A stretch of DNA of 64,000 nucleotides from Litorimonas haliclonae. GTDB taxonomy: Bacteria; Pseudomonadota; Alphaproteobacteria; Caulobacterales; Maricaulaceae. The stretch spans positions 744,001-808,000 of the forward strand of contig NZ_CBCSCO010000001.1 of assembly GCF_965138505.1 (NCBI RefSeq), in the 5' to 3' direction. Below are positions 15,727 through 23,706 of the stretch, one piece after another (positions within the stretch are counted from its first letter, which is position 1; every line of letters begins with the position of its first letter). The position numbers and the translations under genes were made by a program. The notes beneath the pieces were generated by a model that worked only from the letters and a program-made list of their open reading frames with translations, did no database searches and was not told where the DNA came from.

Positions 15727-18168
15727 CTAACTATCCACCTCGGCGTCGAGCGCGTTGGAAATGATGAAATCCCGGCGGGGTTCGACCACATCGCCCATAA
15801 GCTTGGTGAACAAATCATCTGTAACGTCCGCCGCCTCGACCTTGACCTGTAAGAGCGAGCGCGCATTTGCGTCCAGAGTCGTTTCCCACAATTGATCCGG
15901 ATTCATTTCGCCCAATCCTTTGTAGCGCTGGATCTTAAACCCTTTGCGGCCGCCTTCGAAGATGACTTCGAGGAGTTTGGCCGGGCCTGAAATTGAAACT
16001 GGGTCATCGTCGCCGCGGCGGAACTGCGCCCGTCCGACGTAAGTCTCTGCCAGAGCCGGAGCCAATTTATGTAGCCTCCGCGCATCGGAGCTATCCCGGA
16101 AACCAGGGCGTAGGATTACGCGGTCTGTCACCCCGCGCACATCGCGTTCAAACACAAGCGCCCCGTCGTCGTCATAGCGTCCGGCCCAGCCGTCTTCGCC
16201 TTCATCCGCCGTCAGGTCGAGACGCGCTGCTGCGGCGTCGAGGAGTTCCGGATATTCTTCCACATCCAGCACCCCGGCAATGGCGAGCTGCGCAATAGCA
16301 GAATTTGGCGCGCGGTGTTTCATCCGTGTGAGCAGGCTTTGTACTTGCAAGGCTTCTTTGGCCACACGCTTTAAATCTTCGCCGGAGACGACAGAACCGT
16401 CTTGCAATGTCAGCGTCGCATCCTTTACGCCGCCATCGATCAAATACTGGTTAAGCTGACTTTCGTCCTTGAGATATTGTGTGCTCTTCCCGCGCTCGAC
16501 CTTATAAAGCGGCGGCTGAGCGATATAGAGATAACCACGCTCAATTAATTCCGGCATTTGGCGATAGAAAAATGTCAATAAGAGCGTACGAATATGCGCA
16601 CCGTCGACATCGGCGTCGGTCATGATGACGACTTTATGGTAACGGATTTTTTCAATATCAAAATCGTCACGCCCAATCCCGGTGCCGAGCGCCGTAATCA
16701 TCGTCCCGATTTCCTGGCTGCTTAACATCCGGTCAAAGCGCGCGCGCTCCACATTGAGGATTTTACCCTTGAGAGGCAAAATGGCTTGGTTCTGACGATC
16801 ACGCGCCTGCTTGGCAGAGCCGCCCGCAGAGTCCCCCTCCACGAGGAAGATTTCAGCCTTGGACGCGTCGCGTTCTTGACAATCGGCGAGCTTGCCGGGG
16901 AGCGAGGCAATATCAAGCGCCGATTTGCGCCGCGTCAGATCGCGGGCCTTGCGCGCCGCTTCGCGGGCGGCGGCAGCTTCAGCAATTTTCTGAACAATGA
17001 TTTTAGCCTCGGCCGGATGCTCCTCAAACCATTCACCGAGCGCCTCATTCATGGCGGATTCGACAACCGGACGAACTTCAGACGAGACAAGCTTGTCTTT
17101 AGTTTGAGAGCTGAATTTCGGATCCGGCACTTTCACAGATAGGACGCAGGTCAAGCCTTCGCGCGCGTCATCGCCGGAAATAGAAACTTTCTCTTTCTTG
17201 GCCGTGCCGGAACTCGCCGCATATTTATTTATGGTGCGGGTCAGCGCCCCCCGAAAGCCCGCCAAATGCGTTCCGCCGTCGCGCTGCGGAATGTTATTAG
17301 TAAAGCATCGGACATTCTCGTGATAGCCGTCATTCCACCACATAGCGGCTTCGACGCTAATGCCTTCGCTCTCGCGCGTGACAGAAATGGGCCCGTCTAT
17401 CAATCCCTGTTTATTTGTGTCCAAATGCCGGACAAAAGCTTCAATACCGCCCTCATAATAAAGCGGCGTGACAATGTCTTCTTCCGGCCGTTCATCGGTA
17501 AGGATAATCATGACGCCGGAATTCAAGAAGGCGAGTTCGCGTAACCGGCGCTCTAACGTGTCGCGGTCAAATTCGACCATAGTAAAGGTCTCTTCGGACG
17601 GCAGGAACCGCACTCGGGTGCCGGTTAGCACGCGTTGGGACCCATCGCGGCGATCATCCATCGGCGCGTCGCCGACAATCTTGAGCGGAGAGACGGTCTC
17701 GCCGTGAGAGAACTCCATGTAATGTTCTTTACTGTCCCGCCAAATCGTTAGCTCCAGCTTTACGGACAACGCATTTACAACCGATACGCCCACGCCGTGG
17801 AGGCCGCCGGAAACCTTATAGCTGTTTTGGTCGAACTTCCCGCCGGCGTGGAGCTGCGTCATGATAACTTCGGCAGCAGAGACACCTTCTTCTTCGTGAA
17901 TAGCGACAGGAATTCCGCGCCCATTATCGCGGACAGAAACAGAGCCGTCCGTATGCAGCGTGACTTCGACGCGGTCGGCATGTCCGGCGAGGCTCTCGTC
18001 AATCGAGTTATCCACGACTTCATAGACCATGTGATGCAGGCCAGAGCCGTCATCCGTGTCGCCGATATACATGCCGGGGCGTTTGCGCACGGCGTCGAGG
18101 CCCTTCAGGACCTTGATAGATTCCGCGCCGTAATCGGCGTTTGGTAGGTTTTCAGCAGGTTCGGCCAT
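15727..18168 (-). CDS. gyrB: DNA gyrase subunit B
   Basis: The ATPase/Toprim subunit of DNA gyrase, which with GyrA introduces negative supercoils. The GHKL domain shows VVDNSIDE (Mg/ATP Glu), DNGRGIP and GGLHGVG. The Toprim domain shows EGDSAGGSAK and IMTDADVDGAHIRTLL, and the C-terminus contains QRYKGLGEMN. A 170-residue insertion between DADVDG and KGLGEMN is of the Gram-negative GyrB type, giving about 813 residues. I chose ATG 18168 over ATG 18174 because the SD (AGAGGG) directly abuts the first ATG but lies about 6 bases before the second. No recF or dnaN is adjacent. Confidence 0.96.
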   Translation of the reverse strand: MAEPAENLPNADYGAESIKVLKGLDAVRKRPGMYIGDTDDGSGLHHMVYEVVDNSIDESLAGHADRVEVTLHTDGSVSVRDNGRGIPVAIHEEEGVSAAEVIMTQLHAGGKFDQNSYKVSGGLHGVGVSVVNALSVKLELTIWRDSKEHYMEFSHGETVSPLKIVGDAPMDDRRDGSQRVLTGTRVRFLPSEETFTMVEFDRDTLERRLRELAFLNSGVMIILTDERPEEDIVTPLYYEGGIEAFVRHLDTNKQGLIDGPISVTRESEGISVEAAMWWNDGYHENVRCFTNNIPQRDGGTHLAGFRGALTRTINKYAASSGTAKKEKVSISGDDAREGLTCVLSVKVPDPKFSSQTKDKLVSSEVRPVVESAMNEALGEWFEEHPAEAKIIVQKIAEAAAAREAARKARDLTRRKSALDIASLPGKLADCQERDASKAEIFLVEGDSAGGSAKQARDRQNQAILPLKGKILNVERARFDRMLSSQEIGTMITALGTGIGRDDFDIEKIRYHKVVIMTDADVDGAHIRTLLLTFFYRQMPELIERGYLYIAQPPLYKVERGKSTQYLKDESQLNQYLIDGGVKDATLTLQDGSVVSGEDLKRVAKEALQVQSLLTRMKHRAPNSAIAQLAIAGVLDVEEYPELLDAAAARLDLTADEGEDGWAGRYDDDGALVFERDVRGVTDRVILRPGFRDSSDARRLHKLAPALAETYVGRAQFRRGDDDPVSISGPAKLLEVIFEGGRKGFKIQRYKGLGEMNPDQLWETTLDANARSLLQVKVEAADVTDDLFTKLMGDVVEPRRDFIISNALDAEVDS

Positions 18169-18291
18169 AATCATCCCTCTTCCCGTTTATCCGACGCGAA
18201 AATCTGCACCGAATCACGGGTTTTACTTGGTTTTATATAAGGGGTTTGAACAGTAATTGGTAGGGCCGAGTGGGTATTAGCCCACAAGGAC

Positions 18292-18795
18292 TTAGGCTTT
18301 GTCCGTCGGCGTAATACTGCGGATAACATGGAGCACTGTCTGCAAAAGAATGAGTACAATACTGACGCTGATGGCGCTGACGAAAATAATCAATCCGAAA
18401 GTGACATTGTACAAAACATAGTACCAAATTTCCGGCACTTTCTCGAACTCTCCGATCGGAAGCGACAGGGTCAAAAGCAAGATAACCGAGCTGATAAGGC
18501 CGATGGCACTGGTCAGCCCGATGAGAGCGACCGTGCGGTACAGCTCATCGCTGAAATCCTTGTCGATGCGCCTGACGAGGCCCACCATGGTCAGCATCAG
18601 CGCCAGCGTCGTTCCAGAACTGGCCATGGTCGCACTGCCCAAATAGAGTCCGCTTTGCTGTAAATTATCAAACAAGCTTAAAACTTCGGCTTGGGAGTAA
18701 ATCGATCCATTTAAATATCGCGCTAATAGACCAACCAAGCAGATAATTATAAAGCCGGCCATTGCCGATTTATGTCGGAGAAGCGCCTTCAGCAT
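18292..18795 (-). CDS. four-helix membrane protein of unknown function
   Basis: A 167-residue protein with four predicted membrane segments: residues about 14-29, 50-72, 87-110 and 128-152. A charged cytosolic loop (RRIDKDFSDELYRT) lies between TM2 and TM3. It ends with a hydrophilic tail. No family recognised. It lies upstream of gyrB on the same strand with 123 bp between, enough for a gyrB promoter. Confidence 0.65.
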   Translation of the reverse strand: MLKALLRHKSAMAGFIIICLVGLLARYLNGSIYSQAEVLSLFDNLQQSGLYLGSATMASSGTTLALMLTMVGLVRRIDKDFSDELYRTVALIGLTSAIGLISSVILLLTLSLPIGEFEKVPEIWYYVLYNVTFGLIIFVSAISVSIVLILLQTVLHVIRSITPTDKA

Positions 18796-19001
18796 TAACC
18801 GTTACCTCTCAAAAAATGTTCAATAACATAAACTCCAAAATTTAACCCGACTCCGGTCCATAAGTTCCTTCTAATCTCAGCCGAACTCGGATTTTGATTT
18901 AACGACCGAATTTTTTCGCAACCTCGTGCTTAGTCAGCTGTTCTAAATAAGTAGCCGGGGACATACTTCTTGTCCCGTCATTTAGACCAGAAGGTAAAGC
19001 T

Positions 19002-19532
19002 ATGTTAGAGTGGATAAGTACGTCGCCCAAAACCGCTATGCTCATACTACTTAGCGCGGTTTTTATTTATTTAACCCTCATTTTGTTTACCCGCATATCA
19101 GGGCTTCGTAGTTTTTCTAAAATGAGCGCCTTTGATTTTGCGATGACCATCGCCGTCGGGTCGATCATGGCAAGTGTCATTCTTTTAGAGCGTCCTTCAA
19201 TGATAGACGGGGCGGTAGGATTGGGGGCGCTGTTTGCACTCCAAGCCTCTGTTGCATTTTTGCGGCGAAAGTCATCCCGGTTTTCGAAACTGATAGATAA
19301 TGAACCGAAACTTTTGATGAAAGACGGGAAAATTCTTTACGAAGCCTTGGCAAAAACGAGTGTGACTGAGGAAGATTTGATCGCCAATTTACGTAGCGCC
19401 AACGTGCTAAAATATGACCAAGTGCGTGCGGTGGTACTCGAAACGACAGGAGGCATGTCAGTGTTACACTCTTCTGACCCAAACATCGAACTTGAAGACC
19501 GCATTCTTACCTCTGTCAGGATGTCGAGTTAA
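19002..19532 (+). CDS. DUF421 (YetF-like) membrane protein
   Basis: A 176-residue protein with three N-terminal membrane helices (residues about 13-30, 45-60, 68-85), with the conserved LFTRISGLRSFSKMSAFDFAMT segment and GSIMASVIL between them. A soluble C-terminal YetF domain follows, with KLLMKDGKILYEALAKTSVTEEDL and LRSANVLKYDQVRAVVLETTG. Single-domain DUF421 proteins are usually about this length. SD AGAAGGTAA precedes the ATG. The role in the cell is unknown. Confidence 0.85.
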   Translation: MLEWISTSPKTAMLILLSAVFIYLTLILFTRISGLRSFSKMSAFDFAMTIAVGSIMASVILLERPSMIDGAVGLGALFALQASVAFLRRKSSRFSKLIDNEPKLLMKDGKILYEALAKTSVTEEDLIANLRSANVLKYDQVRAVVLETTGGMSVLHSSDPNIELEDRILTSVRMSS

Positions 19533-19633
19533 CCTATGTGAACAGAGTGCAGATACTAGGTCTCTCAAATCTTATTAGGGGAACCTTGCCGACGTTGCCA
19601 CGTAGAATTAGTCCCGCACATATGGAGAGAGAC

Positions 19634-19861
19634 GTGACAACACCCGAAGAGAAATCTGCTGAAAACCTTCACGAAAAAGAGAAGGAAGAATGGAAGGAAA
19701 GCCGAGATAAAGCTAATTCCACGAACATCAATGATGCCTCGCCTGCCCTAAAGCAGGACGCTTTGACAAAAACAAAAGAAAGCGTTGAAGAGGATGATTT
19801 GTCAGATCTTGAAAATGAAGATCTTCCTAAGAAACCCAGTAAAGCAGACGACCGCGGATAG
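19634..19861 (+). CDS. small acidic hydrophilic protein
   Basis: A 75-residue frame read from a GTG at 19634 that has a good SD (GGAGAG) about 4 bases upstream; an ATG at 19622 is also in frame but overlaps that SD. The product is almost free of hydrophobic residues and very rich in Glu, Lys, Asp and Ser (EKEKEEWKESRDKAN, VEEDDLSDLENEDLPKK), so it is probably disordered. It ends 8 bases before the GntA-like gene and follows DUF421 by about 100 bp. No family recognised. Confidence 0.55.
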   Translation: MTTPEEKSAENLHEKEKEEWKESRDKANSTNINDASPALKQDALTKTKESVEEDDLSDLENEDLPKKPSKADDRG

Positions 19862-19869
19862 GATTGACC

Positions 19870-20607
19870 ATGGCGCGCCGTCAGAACAAAATTAGCTCTC
19901 AGCTTTCACCTGCCGTATTTTATAATACGAGTGAGTTGCACGCGATAAATGAGATTAAAAACTATATTCAGTCTCCTAAGTTCCCCTGTGTCGGCGCGAA
20001 GGGTGCGTTATCACAAAGTGCGGTGACTTTTCGTGTCTATGACGAATTGGCCGGCGAAGCTGGCGCAGCAAGCTTACATTTTGATTTAATGGAATATGTC
20101 GCTTCTCTTTCGCCGGATGATCCTCGCATCCAGTCTTTTGTAGCGATCTTCAAAACAACGGACGGCTCTTCGGAAATCGAATTTGAGGACAAGCTGTTTA
20201 GGCAGCTGAGCTACCTCGTTGACGAGAGCGACTCGCTGTCACTCAAATGGAATGCGGAAGTGTCCTCGGATCCTGAAAACCCTCACTTCTCAACCAGTAT
20301 CGCAGGTCATCCCTTTTTTATCGTTGGCATGCATCCTAATTCTTCGCGCGCTGCGCGCCGGACGCCATATCCTGTATTGGTATTTAATTCTAATCTGCAG
20401 TTTAACCGCCTTCGGGAAGATGGCCGGTATGACAGATTAAAAAAGATTATTCGCGAAAGAGAGTTAGAGATAAACGGCTCCATCAATCCGATGCTGGATG
20501 ACTTTGGCCGCTCTTCTGAAGCGCGCCAATATTCTGGCCGCAAGTTAGAAGAAAGCTGGAAATGTCCATTTCACTCCAAGGTCGCCAATACGGAGACCAA
20601 GAAATGA
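19870..20607 (+). CDS. GntA-like (YqcI/YcgG family) haem-dependent N-oxygenase
   Basis: A 245-residue protein of the YqcI/YcgG family. Characteristic pieces are PKFPCVGAKGAL, SFVAIF, the His-containing HPFFIVGMHPNSSRAARR, PVLVFNSNLQFNRLR and the C-terminal SEARQYSG...WKCPF. Characterised relatives (GntA and arginine N-hydroxylases of natural-product pathways) use haem to hydroxylate guanidine nitrogens; that is family knowledge recalled, not shown here. I chose ATG 19870 rather than TTG 19864. Its stop overlaps the ATG of the DUF1989 gene (ATGA), so the two should be made together. Confidence 0.82.
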   Translation: MARRQNKISSQLSPAVFYNTSELHAINEIKNYIQSPKFPCVGAKGALSQSAVTFRVYDELAGEAGAASLHFDLMEYVASLSPDDPRIQSFVAIFKTTDGSSEIEFEDKLFRQLSYLVDESDSLSLKWNAEVSSDPENPHFSTSIAGHPFFIVGMHPNSSRAARRTPYPVLVFNSNLQFNRLREDGRYDRLKKIIRERELEINGSINPMLDDFGRSSEARQYSGRKLEESWKCPFHSKVANTETKK

Positions 20608-21209
20608 GTTCCGCGAAAACACATCGTATCCCGCCGCGTTCGGGGGTTAGTTTCAAAATTAAGAAGGGTCAGTATCTAACCGTGATTGATCCCGAAGGAG
20701 AACAAGTCTCCGATATGATTAGTTACAGTGTCGAAGATCCTCGAGAATACTTATCGTCGGGACGAAGTATAGATTATGCAAGCCGGCTTTTTCTCACAAC
20801 AGATGACATCCTCTATTCAAACCGTAGCACGCCGATGTGGACCATAGGAGAAGACCAGGTCGGGCGGCATGACTTCACGTTGACGCCCTGTTCTGCCGAG
20901 ATGTTCCGCAAGCTTTACAACGAAGATGACCCGCATCGCGGCTGCTTCGGGAATTTGTCGGCAGCGGTGGCGAAATATGGCATTGGTCCGGACCAAGTGC
21001 CCATCGCTTTTAACATCTTTATGTATGTGCATGTCGATGGCGATACGGGGGAGATTGAAGTGCGGCCGCCCAAAAGCAAAGCCGGGCAGTTTACCCGCTT
21101 TCGGGCAGAGATGGATATGATCGTCGCGCTCACAGCTTGTTCGGCGGGACAATCCAATAATTTTGATTTTAAACCCATTGATTACTACATTTCTGAAGAG
21201 GGAGTTTAA
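20604..21209 (+). CDS. DUF1989 (urea-carboxylase-associated) family protein
   Basis: About 201 residues, beginning at the ATGA overlap with the GntA-like gene (MSSAKTHRIPPRSG). Family features are the GQYLTVIDPEGEQVSDMISY start, the TLTPCSAEMF section with a metal-ligand-like Cys, NIFMYVHVDGDTGEIEVRPP, and the end TACSAGQSNNFDFKPIDY with another conserved Cys. DUF1989 includes the two subunits of carboxyguanidine deiminase in guanidine breakdown. A lone DUF1989 gene without urea carboxylase, as here, has no assigned reaction, but the shared guanidine theme with its partner gene is notable. Confidence 0.85.
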   Translation: MSSAKTHRIPPRSGVSFKIKKGQYLTVIDPEGEQVSDMISYSVEDPREYLSSGRSIDYASRLFLTTDDILYSNRSTPMWTIGEDQVGRHDFTLTPCSAEMFRKLYNEDDPHRGCFGNLSAAVAKYGIGPDQVPIAFNIFMYVHVDGDTGEIEVRPPKSKAGQFTRFRAEMDMIVALTACSAGQSNNFDFKPIDYYISEEGV

Positions 21210-21222
21210 AAGGAGGCGGCTT

Positions 21223-21486
21223 ATGGCAGGCGGATGGACGCGCGACGGCGCAATCCAAGATCAAATTGACGATACAGTGTCAGATGCGGTGAAAGCCGCC
21301 CGAAAACGCATGCCCCAAGGCGAAAGTGCCAAAGAATGTGTCGAATGCGGAGACGAAATCCCCAAAGCCCGAAGAGAGGCCCTGCCGGGCGTAAAGACCT
21401 GCGTGCTGTGCCAAGCCGAACGGGACGGGCAATATGTGAGCGTCGGCATTAACCGACGCGGCAGTAAAGACAGTCAGTTGCGATAG
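21223..21486 (+). CDS. DksA/TraR-type C4 zinc finger protein
   Basis: An 87-residue protein read from ATG 21223, which has an excellent SD (AAAGGAGG). It carries a four-cysteine finger of the form CVECGDEIPKARREALPG followed by TCVLCQ at residues about 39-64. This is the short TraR type, without the long coiled coil of DksA, and TraR-type proteins bind the RNA polymerase secondary channel to alter transcription. It starts 13 bases after the DUF1989 stop and likely belongs to the same transcript. Confidence 0.85.
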   Translation: MAGGWTRDGAIQDQIDDTVSDAVKAARKRMPQGESAKECVECGDEIPKARREALPGVKTCVLCQAERDGQYVSVGINRRGSKDSQLR

Positions 21487-21580
21487 GGCCTGCTCACGGT
21501 GATCTGGTCAAACGGAGCAGATGCGCCTATTAACGTGTTTTCAAACTGCCCCACAATTTCTTGAACCCAAAGAGTGATTT

Positions 21581-22252
21581 ATGCCGCAACCTAAAACGCC
21601 CCTCGCCCCTCTGATAAAATTCATTGGGCTGTTCTTAATCGCGCCCCTAATCCTCGCGAGCTGCGCGAGCGCTGCTTATAATATTCAGGAACGATTTGGG
21701 ATTGAGAAACGGGACATCTTGGTTGACCGGGTCGAAAGCGCGGCAGAGTCTCAAGCGGAAGCCAAAGAAGAATTCGTCGACGCCCTCACCGCGTTCCGCG
21801 CTGTCGTAGCGGTAGACGCCGGCGAGCTTGAAGACACTTACGACAATATGAGCCGCGCCTATGACCGCGCCGAGAGCCAGGCCGATGACGCCCGCAACCG
21901 GGTCGACTCCGTCAAGCGCGTCGCCCGCGACTTGTTCAAGGAATGGGAAGAGGAACTGAGGCAATATTCAGATGCCAGCCTCCGCCGGAACTCAGAGCGT
22001 CAATTGCGTGACACGCAGCAACGATATGAAGGTATGGTGTCAAAAATGGACGCGGCCATCGCGTCGATGGATCCGGTCCTGACCGTGTTTAATGACCGCG
22101 TGCTCTATTTAAAACATAACCTCAACGCCCGCGCCATAGCCGCCCTCGGAACGGAAACGGCAGAGCTGGAAACAGACGTCGCGCGCCTCATCGCGGATAT
22201 GGAACAATCCATAGCGGCGGCGGATGCGTTTATTAGTGAGATGAAGGGCTAA
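21581..22252 (+). CDS. DUF2959 lipoprotein
   Basis: A 223-residue lipoprotein. The signal ends in the lipobox LASC (Cys about residue 27), so the protein should be anchored to a membrane. The rest is a long Ala/Glu/Arg-rich helical region with clear coiled-coil character, including AAESQAEAKEEFVDALTAF and DNMSRAYDRAESQADDA. The length and the tail LKHNLNARAIAALGTE match DUF2959. Function of the family is not known. Confidence 0.85.
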   Translation: MPQPKTPLAPLIKFIGLFLIAPLILASCASAAYNIQERFGIEKRDILVDRVESAAESQAEAKEEFVDALTAFRAVVAVDAGELEDTYDNMSRAYDRAESQADDARNRVDSVKRVARDLFKEWEEELRQYSDASLRRNSERQLRDTQQRYEGMVSKMDAAIASMDPVLTVFNDRVLYLKHNLNARAIAALGTETAELETDVARLIADMEQSIAAADAFISEMKG

Positions 22253-22277
22253 GCGTCAGGCGCGTCAAATTTCTAGT

Positions 22278-23180
22278 TTAGGATCCACCGCTCCCGAGCT
22301 TTTTCACAACCCCGGCGTCGGGCAAGGTTTTATTGGGACGCAGCGCAATAATAAGAACGCCGCCGAGGGAAATGGCTGACCCCAATATGAGCTGCGGCGT
22401 GATGGCTTCGTTCAATAAAACTATACTCAAAACAACGCCCCAGATCGGCGTCATAAGCGTCAGGGGTGACAATAGGGAAATGTCATATTTCTTTATGAGG
22501 TGATAAAAACCGCCATGACCAAAAATGGAAACGCCCACCACGGCGAAGGCTGTCGCGATCCAGACCCACCATCCTCCTGAAATATAGCTTCCCACCTGCC
22601 CGCGCTCTAACAGGGCGGAAACGACAAAAAGCGGCGCGAAAGAAAACAGGCCAATCCAGGCCTGACTTTGGAGGGCTGTGACAGGGGACATGCGTTTCAT
22701 TAGAATACCGCCCACCGCGCCGACAAAGGCCGCCGCCCCAATATAGAGCAGACCGAAAGAGATGGAGAAGCTCCCGGGATCCACGGCAATGAGGAGGACG
22801 CCCGCAAAAGCCAGCATGATTCCCAAACCCCGTCGCCAGCCGATCGTTTCGCCTAAAAACGCCATGCTCATCAATGTTGCAAAAGGCACGCCCATTTGCC
22901 CGACCACGGCGGCCGCGGACGCTTCTGCATTTGCCAAACCGACAAAGAGCAATGCGAAATGTCCTGAACCGATGAAAAAGGAAATCAGAAACAAGGTTTT
23001 TAAATCTTTGGGAATGGGCCGTAAAAAAGGAAGGAGACAAAGCGCGACGCCAAGAAAACGGGCGGCAGCAAAAAAAAGCGGCGGGACAGCCGCGTCAAAT
23101 ACAACCCACCGCGTGACAACAATATTTAGGCCCCACACAAAGCAGACCGAAGATAAAAGAATGAAATCACGAAAATTCAT
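22278..23180 (-). CDS. EamA/RhaT-family (DMT) transporter
   Basis: A 300-residue inner membrane permease with ten hydrophobic helices arranged as two EamA repeats (about 5-137 and 148-282). Typical features are WGLNIVVTRW in TM1, ALLFVGLANAEASAAAVVGQ in TM3-4, and the second repeat end LTLMTPIWGVVLSIVLLNE. Members export amino acids, metabolites or nucleosides; the substrate cannot be inferred. It is convergent with the DUF2959 gene. Confidence 0.9.
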   Translation of the reverse strand: MNFRDFILLSSVCFVWGLNIVVTRWVVFDAAVPPLFFAAARFLGVALCLLPFLRPIPKDLKTLFLISFFIGSGHFALLFVGLANAEASAAAVVGQMGVPFATLMSMAFLGETIGWRRGLGIMLAFAGVLLIAVDPGSFSISFGLLYIGAAAFVGAVGGILMKRMSPVTALQSQAWIGLFSFAPLFVVSALLERGQVGSYISGGWWVWIATAFAVVGVSIFGHGGFYHLIKKYDISLLSPLTLMTPIWGVVLSIVLLNEAITPQLILGSAISLGGVLIIALRPNKTLPDAGVVKKLGSGGS

Positions 23181-23258
23181 TCGTCGAGCTTAGGATAATT
23201 TAAAGGTGAGCGCACCTATCTATACTCGCGATAGCGGATCTGAGCGCATACGCGGTCG

Positions 23259-23507
23259 TTAACGAATGGCCCGGTTTTTAATCCCAACTATAAGAAGCGT
23301 TATGAGGACCGATAGAACGGCCCAAGCAATCGCAATGGCGATGCTTAAAGGCATTATTGTATATAGGAGAGAAGGACCGTTTCCGGTTCGAAATTCCAAA
23401 TAGAAAGTGTAAATGACGAGCGCCAACTCCAAAGCGGCGACCCCCCACATAAAAACAGGCTGAAAGACCTCAATGAACTGTGCTTGGAAATCTCGCTTGT
23501 GCCCCAT
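23259..23507 (-). CDS. two-helix small membrane protein
   Basis: An 82-residue protein from ATG 23507 (a TTG two codons earlier is also open). Two hydrophobic segments, at about residues 14-33 and 46-73, flank a short FRTGNGPS turn, and the tail is basic (GIKNRAIR). No family recognised. It ends 78 bp from the EamA gene on the same strand and marks the left side of the AT-rich AIPR region. Confidence 0.55.
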   Translation of the reverse strand: MGHKRDFQAQFIEVFQPVFMWGVAALELALVIYTFYLEFRTGNGPSLLYTIMPLSIAIAIAWAVLSVLITLLIVGIKNRAIR

Positions 23508-23628
23508 GGCCAAATCTATACCACGGAATTTTTATTCTTCAATGCTCCAAGAAGTCCTCTAAGGGCACGTTAGTAAGAGAACTGGAAACCCCAAAACAGG
23601 GCGCTCAAATATCTAGCTCCCAAATTGG

Positions 23629-23657
23629 TTGAGGGTTTGTCTATTGCTTTGTAAGAT
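23629..23657 (+). promoter_or_regulatory. candidate sigma-70 promoter for the AIPR gene
   Basis: TTGAGG at 23629-23634 and TAAGAT at 23652-23657 are separated by exactly 17 bases and match the -35 and -10 consensus at four of six positions each. The -10 ends about 50 bp before the ATG at 23707. This is consistent with an independently expressed acquired gene. Confidence 0.5.
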
Positions 23658-23706
23658 TGAGTTCTTCAATACAATAATAAACGTAGAAATCACGAGAAAA
23701 ATTAGA

